Shown here piece by piece: positions 49,501-61,500 of a stretch of DNA of 64,000 bases; the first letter of the stretch is position 1, and the number at the start of each line of letters is the position of its first letter. This DNA comes from Tigriopus japonicus (taxonomy: Eukaryota > Arthropoda > Copepoda > Harpacticoida > Harpacticidae), in assembly GCA_010645155.1 (NCBI GenBank), contig CM021322.1, positions 3,890,905 to 3,954,904 on the forward strand, read 5' to 3'. Both the position numbers and the translations under genes were made by a program. A model generated the notes under the pieces. It saw nothing but the letters and a program-made list of their open reading frames with translations. It had not been told where the DNA came from and did not search any database.

Positions 49501-52500
49501 TATACGTTTCATTGTGCAACGCGTAACTTAAACCTGAAGTTTATTGTTCTGCATATCAACTAATATTGTTTCAGTTTGTCACACGAATGAAAAAAGCATT
49601 GTACTAATAGTTTCATCCCTCCTCTTTTTGAGTGTGTCTGAAAATGATCACTCTGAGTCATGCAAGAGTAGGGAAATGGGGGGCTTCTCCTTTTCTCTTT
49701 TTCTCTCTCATCTCCTTGTTCTCTTAAGGGTGACTGATTGTAGGTCTAAAAGCTAGTACTTGAAACTTTACAATAACATTGTAATAAGTCAAATATATGA
49801 TATTTTAAAATGTTAACATCAAATTTCAGTACAAATATCTATAATTTTCACCTAATGGCCGGTTATTTCAAAGCCCTGGGGTGGGATGAGAGCCATTCAA
49901 ACTTAGTAATATGGCTTTAATATTTTTCAACTTTTACACCAACGGTTTTGCGCATTCTGCCACCAGATGTCGTAAATCGGGGCCGAATCGTAAAACTCTA
50001 TAGGGTAGTTCGAACTATGAAGCCCTCATCTCTTCTTTATCGGATTCTCTTGATAAAATTGTTGTAATTAAACCCTTCTAGAAAATTTGCGGGATCTAAT
50101 TCAAGGATTCGAGATTTGATTTCTGGATAAATTCTCCATCTATGGGTTTTCCCGATCCGTGATTGTATTCAGCTCTAGAGATACTTAAAAGAAATATGCA
50201 CTTTTGAAATGTTATTATATCTAACCTTGTTCAAAACAGCACTTAAACAATTAACGCTTTCTTGTTATTTTATTATTTTAAACATTAATTATTTGGTTTG
50301 CCAAGAAAAGAAGTATTTCGACAATAATGACATTGAACGTCAGTTAAATTCATCGAAAAAAATACAATTTTGGATACCTAAATTTCCGAAATGAAGAGCC
50401 AACTGCGCAGGAAAATTATCCCCTTGGTAGTTTTCATTTTGAAGTTTCTTGGCCTGAAAATGGATGTGAAAACTAGTGTTGCGGAACTGTTTGCCACCAA
50501 CTAGATATTTCCTTGCCATTTGCTTGTGAGATACTGATTCCGTCGGTTTTGGGGAAACTAATCTACTGCCAATTTTACCAACACTGATTTTCTGCAAAGA
50601 TTGATTACATCACTATTGGCAATGGTTGTGGCCACATCATTAATCATCTTTTCTGCAAAATCGAATAAAGGCCGTCTTCTTACCCTTTCCTTAAGGCCGT
50701 TAATTTTCATTTATACTGCTTGGCAAAGCAATTTTGGACCCCTATTGAACAACCATAAAGGCATCTGTTACATCAGGAGATTTTGGTCAATGACTAGATG
50801 TATTCAAGGATGGCTCAAGCCAGGATTACTTTCAAAATACACACTGGGTCCGATTAGTACAATGAAAATTCAGCGGAACAATACATTTGCTGCAAAAACC
50901 TCACATTTTAGTACAATGATCGGACCCAGTGTGTATTTTTGAAATTCGTCCTGACGTACAGTGATTCCTGATGTATTCTTCATAACGAGACATGAAAAAT
51001 ATACAGAATGGAATGACTAGTACACGAGCATGAGCATATAGAAGGGAGCAGAGAATAGAACAGCATCAAATATTGGTCGTGGTGCAAAATGGTCCATTAA
51101 CATTTAGACTCCTCTCTCAACAGACTTCCAACAAGGAGCTTATACTTTTTTATTACAAAAATAACCTTTTAAGAAAGAGTTCCTAAGGATTGTCAATCTG
51201 GCTTGGTTTTGGTGTTTTGGTGTTTTTTTTTTTTTTTTGGAAAATACTTTGACATGCGACAGAGCAAGAATTCCTATCTACGTTTGTTCCAACAAAATTT
51301 TGTCTCGTACTTGGAAGCACAACTTTTGAAGCACAAATTATCATTTCCTGATTGGCAAAGTCAAGCCGTTAATAATGGTCGCAATTTTTTTGGAACAGGT
51401 TGTCCCCAAAACCTTTGCGTTTAACGTCCACCTTTCGTCTTCTGGCATACTAGGAAAAAGAAGGCAAAGAAGTGACAAGCTTCAGGATATTGGAAGTTTG
51501 CAAATAAGTGCAACTTTCAGTCAGGTCCTCATGGCGACACAATATCAAATAGACCCGTTTAGACCGACCCTTCCTTTGCTGGCATAAGATTCCAAATCAG
51601 GGTTCGGCATTGTCAAACCCATCATATTTGCTTCATCTTGAATCCCATGTAAAAACTGGGTAAGAAAATTGTCTGAAGCCAGAGGATGAGAGTCATGCAC
51701 TTAAAGAGGGTTCAGGTCCCCCTAAATCATCGACTTTTGTGACTGCGGGAAAAATATGCAAATTCTTACTGGCTCAGAGGAGCAGACTCAAAGGAAATGG
51801 ATGAATCCAAGATATTTCTTACTATAAATCTTACTTACCATGAAAAGACAAAAACAATCATTGAAATGAATCCCTTTTTTTTATTTGAACATGTTTAATT
51901 TTACAACTCTTTTTCTTCTGTTAAAGCCAGGCTTTACCCAAAAAGAAACAATAATAGTCTTCATAGATTCAAAAAGATTGTTGTTGATTTTGATCGGAGG
52001 TTTCATTTTTTGCAGCCTCATATTTGCAAAATTCAGGTTTTGAAGGATAAACTTATTTGAAAAATTAACTATCGTCTGAATGTTGGCGCAAACCGTAAAA
52101 TGCAAGAAGTTTGATGTAAAGTTCAATAAGATACCGTTTTAACCAAGAAATATAACTATTTACACAAATAGTGGACGTGGGGGGGGGGACTAAAAAGGCT
52201 GAAAGATCTGATAAGTTCTTGCTATCTTTTTCACCCACTTTATATTCACTTTTAAATCCGTGCTCCATGAGTTTTAAGGCTCTTTTTCTGCCCCAACTCC
52301 CTCCTTTTATAATGCACGAGTGCATTTACAATCTATTTTTGCCTTCCCCACTGATTTTTTCTGCCCACAATAATCTCGTCAAAAACTCCAACCCAAGCTG
52401 TTATTTTTAGGACGACCATTCCCAAAAGACCCCTCACAAACCCGTGACAAAAGAAGGGTCTCATGTCAAAATTGAAGCGTTCTACAAAAAATAGGTTGTT

Positions 52501-55500
52501 GTTATTATTATGACTGTCGCGGAGCCGTTGAACAAAACCCAAGTATCTTGAGCTCTGAAGTGTCTCTTGGTTCAAGTTCTGAGTATCCAAACGTTAAAAA
52601 GACGAAAAGTGACAAGTTCCGTAGTTTTGGGTTGTCTCCCATGGGGCACAAGTTCTATGGACAAATAACAAACAAAAAATAAACCATAGGGGAACCCACT
52701 TCTTAAAGTCCTTTTAAAGACTAGGCTCTATGTTTTAGTATTGCGATTTCACGATTGTTTCAAGGTACATTTTATTTGCAAATTTGGCGTTGTTCCTCGT
52801 TTCTCTTTTAAGCAGTCTCAACGAGGTCTAGAGGATTCTTTTTTTTTACTCCGAAAAAGAGGAAAAGTAGGATAGACTTCAGCTCAATAAAAAATCGAAG
52901 GCTTTTTGCCATGGCCAAATATTAAAAAAACAGCCATAAAACTTAAGTGCATTTGTGTGCTGGAATACAAATAAGTGGTTCAATTTCGATTCACCTTGAA
53001 TGAAATAAGTCAGAGGCAGAAAAAAAACTAGAATGAAGGTCAATTTGTAAACGGCTCTCCTCGAATTAGACTTAGCTGGAATTTAAATGAACTCATCGTG
53101 GACCATTTGGGGTGTCCAGACGTCGGAAAACGGAAATGGCGTGCTTTGCATAAACGAAATGGACAAAAGCAGAAGGATCCTGATTTGAGAAAGCTAGGGG
53201 GAAAATGAGCCCTTTTACATTCCCTGTCGAAAACAAAGCTTCAACGAGATTGTTTTCTCCTCATTCTTTTATTGCCCGACGACGATGAGCATTTGGTCAT
53301 TTCATTCTGAATGAGTTATAAAAAGGCGGAAATGCAAAAAATAATCTCAAAGTCCGCTTGATAATAGATGTCATTCCTTTTGCAGAAAAGCTTTGAGTAG
53401 ATATGGCGTATTTACTACGCGTAGTAATCGTATCGTAGTAGCGTCGTATACGAGCTATAAATCGTGAACTTGCCACGAATACAAAGTTTATGGCAAGCAA
53501 AAATAATGTAATGAAGCCGTGAATCAAAACAGCCTGTGTGTAATCTTTTACGACGCAATAACTCCAATATTTGTTGTTCTTGACTGGTCATTTGAAAAAA
53601 AAGTATCAATGAAAAATGTTGGCCCTCAGAAGCTAAATTTGTTAACCGTGGGAATATTTCCTTGTATCTGAACTCAAACAAACTCAAAATCAATGCATCA
53701 TCAAAATGCAGAATCCACGCCTCTAATTTGTATGTGGAAGTTTCCTTCAACAGCTTCATGGGCAGCTATAAATTTCCTTCTTAGATAATGCCGTCGTTTC
53801 CATTTGATTAATGACCCATTTGATTTGTTTAATTACCATCGCAGGCCCGAGCGTCGTTCAGCTTAATTTGGGCCCACGGAAAATTGAATCCAGTCCAAGG
53901 CCTTCAAAGCCAACCTCCTTTCCTGAAGATTTAGCCCCAGGCTGACAAAAATTAGAGGCCATTTGCGAAACCAGACAAGTTTCAGGAAAACATGTAATCG
54001 CAATAATAAATCTTTAGACGAGGAAGGCCTCTAATGTCAGTTGTGGCGAATTTGAGGATGAAAGAAAATGTTAAGATTGTCAGAAAAATATGGTTAAACG
54101 ACTAACTAAAGCCACTGTTTTAGAAAACTACACACATGTGATTGAACGGTTTCACTTAAAATAGTAGTCTCTTCAGACATGGAAAGAGAAAATAAAAAAA
54201 TTGAAAGGCTTTTTAATCCTTTTGTTGGGAATCAATCAGAGCCAGGACTGAACGAAAAAGAATACACCAGATGGCGATAGCCACGAAAGTACTCTCTATT
54301 TTTACAGATCACAACGTAGGTTGGTATGATTAGAGTTCTAGGGACTCTAGGAATTCCCTAGAACTCTAGGTATGATCACTCTCCAACATAATGAACGTGG
54401 GGCATTCAAACTGTAGGTAGACTGGACTTGTAACTTGTTCTAATGCAGGATTTTCGGAATGATGTAGAAAATCGAAATGAAGATTTATCTCTTATGATGA
54501 CATGCTTTTTTGCTACGCATCCCTTTTCTAACTCATGATTTTATTAGACAAGGTATGTTGGGCGACACTTGCACGGCAAAAGCGAAAAGCTCGTCACAAT
54601 CAAATATTTTGGAAATTAAGGATGTTGTTTTTACTCAGATATGTATATTGATATTTGGTGAACCCTTGTGGGCAGAAAACTATAATTTTTGGTGTGAGAC
54701 GTCTTGGCTTTAAAAAGTTACATGATTTTTGTCATGTTGCTCGCTCTTGGCGCTGCTCTTTAGTGTATACTCTTTCTTTGTATAGGGGTCGCCAAACATA
54801 CCTTGCCGCCTTAAATAACGACTTCGAACAAGTTTGTCTTACAACAAAATTTGTAAAATAACATCTACTCACAAGAGATGAATCCTCCTTTCGATTATCT
54901 TGATCAGTCCAAAAAATCATGTATTTAAACGCTTTTCAAGCCCAGTCTACCTTTGGCCTGGATATCTCTCGTACAAGATACACCAAACCAATGCTAGCCT
55001 CCATCATTTCCCCCCTTTTTGAGTCCTTTATATCAAAAAGATCCGGCAGCACCGCCTAAAGGTTGTTGAGTTTGAGCGGTTTGTGTTTAGTTAAAAGAAT
55101 GAATTGATGGTGCAGCCATCTTGTTTGCTCACCATCTTGGCTTTCTGAGCTCAATGGCTTCTGGGCAATTGGACTCGACCTTTGTGGTCCATTGCCGACC
55201 GTTTCACGTTTCTTGAGTGAAGTTGGGGAGAGAGAACGCAATCCCTCGTGTTATCATTGGAAACTGGGAAAGAAACCCATTCCAAAGCTTGTCCAAATTT
55301 GTTGCGAAAAAAGAAATTATCAGAGACCAGCTGAGAAGATCTCAAGAGCCACTGAAATGCTAAAGATAGAAAGTTGAAGGCCTCAGCAATGTCATTTGTC
55401 TTGTCAAAGAAACGAGGTGGTTAAATGTTGCGAGCAAAAAAAAAAGTATCGGGGAGGCATGAACATTTCTTTTAAAGTTTGAAATCCCGACTTTGCCGCT

Positions 55501-58500
55501 CAAAAGTAAGAAATCTAGTCACAATGCATTCAAAACCTTCCAAAAAGTAAGTGTCCTCTTATTTCAATTTTGGCATTTTGCCTCATTATTCAGAAAAATA
55601 CATTTTTTTTTTCTTGGAGTGGAGTTGATTTTTGTTGCTAAAAGATAACGAATTTGTAACCGGTTCGAAGATTTCGATGTAAAAATAATGGTCATGTCAT
55701 GGTTTGAAATACTGTTCACATAACTTGTAGTCGAAAACGAAAAAAGATCCGATCCAGAAATTCAACATTTTGATTCAAATACGTGTGTGCAGAATACATT
55801 TTTGTTTTCATTGATTGCCTAATGTAACCTAAAAAATCAGGGCCAAGGAAATGTTTTTGCAAATCTTATCAATTTTATTTGTGCTCTTTTGTACTAGTGA
55901 ATCAGTTCTTGATTAAATTCACATATTCACATGAGAATATCCGCCTCAGCGAATTTGTTATTTTGAGTATATTGATTGAAGATTACATCTGAAACTTCAG
56001 CTTGTGGTTATTGGAATAAGTACCAAACCCAAGCCAACATATGCTCCAAATGGAAGTGAAATGATCAACTTTCGACTGACTCACTCTTTCTACTTATGAA
56101 GCAAGGTCTTTTCACATTAACGAGGACAACCTGGCTAGTGCATTTCATTGTGCACGAACCTGAATAATTGGCACCTTGGGTGCTTTTGATGTTACGCGTT
56201 GGCATCCTTCTCAATTTCATCAGACAAGAAGAGCTCACTGATGTCCAAAAGCATATGAACATATATCATGGATGGAATGGGAAACCATTGTTATTCGCTT
56301 TGAGGCGTGATACGAATCGTAAGGTCGAGGTCCTAATGTCAGACTAGTCTTTTGACCTTTTCCACCCCTGACTGGAATAAAATGGTCTCGGACCAACTTG
56401 GCCCTCCAGAATCATTGTTGGACCAGATTCTTTGTGGGATGTTATAAAAGTTATTTTGGAGGAAAAGGAGGTGAAAGTTTACTTCCCAAGAGCTACGGTT
56501 TCTGAAGTTCTACTTGAATGATTTGTAAGCAGAATAACTCAATGCAGCTTTGATCCTCCAGTCGTTGCCTTTTCCTCAGTTCCTCTTGTGTCAAAACCAA
56601 TTCTATTGCCTTTCTTGCAGCATTGGCCCTGATTTGAATAGCAGCTCTCGAAGTGAGAGGAAAGAAGAGCCTTTCGATTTCAAACTTTCTTCGACGTCTT
56701 CAACTTTCGGCAACTCTTGAAGCCACGTGAACAATGGTGACCAACCATCGGCATATTGGCTTCCAACAACCATAACAACCAACCAGAGTAAGTTTGCACG
56801 AAACGTGAGCCTCTTTCTTTCATCCAGTCGGTGCCATCTTAAAGGTTGGGAATTTTGGGACTTCACTGGGTCTACGGTAGAAAGAAAGCGTCCCTTCTTT
56901 TACGGCCGTACGTACTGTACTTTATTCCAACATACGTACAGTATATGAAGTAAGTATATGTGGCGTGTGCGTTCTCGAGTGGGACGTGTCATCTTTCTGA
57001 ATAAGTATGGGGGCCTTGCTCGAGGCCTTTCTGTACTAGTGAGGCTGCTTCTTCCTCTTCTTGAAGACACAATGCACAATTTATGGAGGCATGAAAGTCC
57101 CATTAATTTTGTGGCTCGTCTTCCGACTGCCTTGTAACAAGAATCCACTAGGTGCTTGCTTGCTCCTTCAGAGTTTTTAAGGGCAAATTCACATGACAAT
57201 TGTGCTCATTGTAGAAAAGCAAGCATTAAAATTCAGGCGAATGCTTCTCCAGTGCCACATAGTTTCAGTTAGGTTTCGTTTACTTTGTTGTTGCCAGAAT
57301 AATTGGGTGCATGGAATCAGATTTAAAAATACATTTGGAGGAATGAACCCGACGTTTTTTAGAAAAAGGCTATAGGAATTTTTCACAATGAATTATTGGA
57401 GAACTGTGTCAAAAGTCATGTTTAACGTAAGCATTTCTAAGGTGGAAGGGTAGAAGTGAAGAGTAAGTTTTGTCTGGGAATGGAAATTATACTTCTGGAA
57501 TGAGCTGCACGAGTGCAACAATGATGAACATCAATTAGCCAATGAATGCACGTACTTGTACTTCGGTCAGAAAATAAACCACTCTTGAATTGAATGTCAT
57601 TGAAGATACTTCTATCTACGAAACTACCAAGCCTTTATTATTTCCACTTTGCACGAACATGCGATGGCGCAGTCGGTTTAACTTACCGTCTGCGGCCTGA
57701 TCTTGATTTTCGACCACGTGGTTTCTGCACGTTCGGATTTTTTCAACGCGATCAGCGTTAGTGATTAATCAATCTGTGGAGACGTCCAAGGTCCTATCCA
57801 TCCAGTATTATCTGGCGTGTTGAATTCGGGATCATTTGAACTTTCCGGGGCCAACATTGTCTTCATCCCTGGTTCCTTTGCGCGGTCCGTTATTTCCTTC
57901 CAAAGGTATGTCTAAGAGGGACGAGATCACCTTATTAAAGGCGAGTCGGAGTGGCTTCAAGAGCGCCCTGACTAGGGCGCGGAAATCGGCCAAGGGAGCA
58001 CTGGATGATCATACTCCAGGTGAGGATCCGATTCTCTTGGAGAGCTTTTTGGGACATTGGGACGACCGTCTCCAAAAATATTTGCATGCCGAAGATCAAG
58101 TCATCTGCCATCCGGATGCCGATGCGAAGGATGCAGATCCGGCCGTGGACGAACACACTAACGCCTTTTTTAAGGCAAAATCTTTGATCATTGGTTTTCG
58201 TAGAGACGTGGATGCTTCAAATCTTCAAGTAGTCAGGAGTAGCCAGCCTGTTCCAATTCGTGGTTCCGGGTCAAGCATTCCTCCGTTGCCCAAACTCGAC
58301 CCCAAGAGACCTCCGACTCTACAAGAGGATACAGATCACAAGTCATTTACGAGGTGGCGACCTCTTTGGGTTAATTATGCTCGTCTCACCTCTTTAGATC
58401 AACGTGATCAACAAATCCAAGTCGGCTTGTTTTGGGAATGTTGTAGCTCTGGTTTCCTGAGGATCGTCAACCATTCACTTGGGATCAGAATGGATACAGG

Positions 58501-61500
58501 GCGTACCGTCAATGAGATTTTGGACATCCTTGAGGATCACCTCCGCAGCCTCCGCAACGTCCATCTCGACTTGCGTGACCTTCTCGCCGTTCGCCAGAAG
58601 GAGGGGCAAGACTATACCTCTTTCTGCAACGCAATCAGAGAATTGGCGGATTATGCAGATGCATCCAAGGTAACCGAGGATCGTCTCCTTATTGCTTTAT
58701 TATTACAGGGCATGAAGAACGATTCTGATAAGGCCAAAACGATGGAGCGCAATCCATTGACCTTTGATGATGCCCGAAAATATATCCTGGAGCTGGAGAC
58801 GTCTCGAAATGGTGCCCAAGACTTCAATTCATTTCGGTTATCCTCTTCATCCCATGTTGTTCACACCATGGATCAATCGGTCAACGCAGCCAAATCGAAT
58901 TACCGCAAACACGGCGGAAAATCGGGAAGTTGGGCAGACAAGAAAATGGACAAGTCGACTAAGAAGTCAAATTCATTCGAGGTATGTTCTCTGTGTGGTT
59001 CAAATAGAAAACATCCTCGTGAGGACTGTCCTGCTCTAAAATCTTCGTGTCATGGGTGTGGTCGAACGGGCCATTGGAAGCCTGTTTGTCGTTCAAAGGA
59101 TAAGAAAGCGGGTGCCGTGCATCTTTGCGCAACGTTATCTCCAACTGGGGGGAATCGGATTAACGTGAAAGTCACTCCTGCTGGATCTTCAAGTTCGGTA
59201 AACCTGCACTTCTGTGCTGATACAGGTGCAGATGTTATCATCATAGGTATGAACCAATTTAGAGATTCCAACTTGTGCCAAATGATTCCCATTGAATCCC
59301 GTTTCCATGATAACATTTCCGGAGTTGATGGGCGTGCTCTTGATATTTTCGGTACGTTCCAGACTGACTTGGCTTTGGACGAAGATCACCTCGTCAAAGA
59401 TGTGACCGTGGTGGTGAGTTCCGACTTGAACGATGCGTATTTGGGACTGGAAGCTTGCCGAGCGCTTGGGATTGTTGGAGCCAATTTTCCGCGTCCCGTC
59501 ATATCCACCATCCGCGAGGACCCATGTCTCACAGTCGATCCGGCCCAGCCCGTGTGGCCGTTGAAAGAACGTGAAGAGTGGATTGCTTCAATCCCCGAGA
59601 ATCCATCTGTGAGTGATTTTTTGGATGTCGAGGCCAAGCTTAAATTCATTTACAGTGTTGCCTTTGACGCCTCATCACTCAAACCTTTACGTGGTCCAAT
59701 CGTGGGAGATCCAATGGTCATCACCCTGAAAGACGAAGCAATCCCTTTTGCAATCAACACGGCTCGTCAAGTACCAATTCCTCAAATGGCGGACTTACAA
59801 AGAATGCTGGAGGAAATGACAAGTCAGGAGATCGTCAAGCCGGTGGGTGATATCCCTACGGAATGGTGTCATCCAATCGTTTTGGTACCTAAATCCGACG
59901 GATCTTTCCGGTTGTGTGTGGATCTAACCCGATTAAATACGCAGGTGGTGCGTTCCATCCACCCGACCAAGACCCCCAACGAGGCCATATCTGGATTTAA
60001 ATCTACAGACAAGTATTTTGTTAAATTGGATTTGGTTAAAGGCTACTGGCAAATGCCCTTGGACACAGATTCTCAAAAGTTGACCACTTTCATTACTCCT
60101 TTTGGGAAATACTGTTTTCTTCGCTCACCTATGGGATTTATCTCAACTGGGGATTCTTTCTCTTATAGAGGCGATGTGGCAATGTCATGTCTGAATGTCC
60201 AGAAAGTCATTGACGACATGGCTGCTGGAGCCAAAGAATACCGCGATCTCGTCCGATTGATCTGCGAGATCCTAGAGCGTTGTATTCGTTTTGGAATGAC
60301 CGTCAATGCCAAGAAGAGTATGATTGGAGGGGCGGAGCAAATAGAATTCGTGGGATATCTGATCTCGCAAAACCGAATTGAGGCCGATCCACAAAAGGTT
60401 GATGCCATCCGACGTTTTCCCCCTCCAACTGACAGACGTGATCTACGTTCTTTTCTTGGATTGGTCAATCAATTGGGCCAATTCACAAGTTCCATCGCTG
60501 AGAATGCCGAACCCCTTCGTGGTCTTTTGAAGACCGCTAATGCCTTCTTGTGGCTTCCAGAGCATACAACGGCCTTTGAACACGTTAAAGCCGCTCTGAC
60601 TTCCCCGCCCGTTCTCGGTATGTACACGATTGGTGCCGAGACTGTCCTTCAGACCGATGCGTCGAAGTTGAAAGGTTTGGGATTTGCCCTGTTACAACGG
60701 CTTGATGGTGAGTGGCGACTTATACAATGCGGTTCACGCTTTTTAAAGGATGCAGAGACCCGCTACGCTATCGTAGAGCTAGAAGCTCTAGCGATTTATT
60801 GGGCCATCCGCAAATGTCGAACGTATTTGGCGGGTATGGAACATTTCACGGTGATATCAGATCATAAACCGTTGAAGTCGATTTTCAATAATCAAATGTT
60901 GAATTCAGTTGAAAACCCTCGAATCTTAAATTATCGATCTCGTCTTTCTTCCTTCAAGTTTACGGTCGAATGGAAATGTGGCAAGGACCACTTTATTCCC
61001 GATGCCTTGTCCAGAGCCCCAATTTCGAGTTCAGAAGACGATGATGAAGTGGGTCAAGATCCATCCAACCTTCAAGTGGCCTTGATCGAAGCTCGAGAAT
61101 CCGATTTGACCCTTGAGAACTTGTCGGTTCACGCCCGGGAATGCCCTGAGTATCGGGAATTGCGGACCGCCATCAAGCAAAATTCGGTGGGTCGAGCTCA
61201 ATCTGGGTATGTCTCCCTATTTAAGAAAATGTGTGATGAGCTCTCGCTGGATCACGATCTAATCCTGAGAGGCTCTCGCATTGTTATTCCACCGCCTGCA
61301 ATAAAAGAAATCTTGTCTTTACTTCATTCGAGTCATCAGGGAATTGAGCGTACGAAAAGAAGGGCCAGGCAAATTGTCTATTGGCCAGGATTTAATTCGG
61401 ATATCGCCAATATGATTGAATCTTGCCCTGAATGTGCGTATTTCCGGCCCTCCAATCCCCCTGAACCCCTCATTCAAAATGATCATCCGACCCGACCATT

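Noticed and set aside
53415..53759. 114-codon minus-strand open frame
   Set aside because: No similarity or splice evidence; includes the palindrome at 53412-53427.
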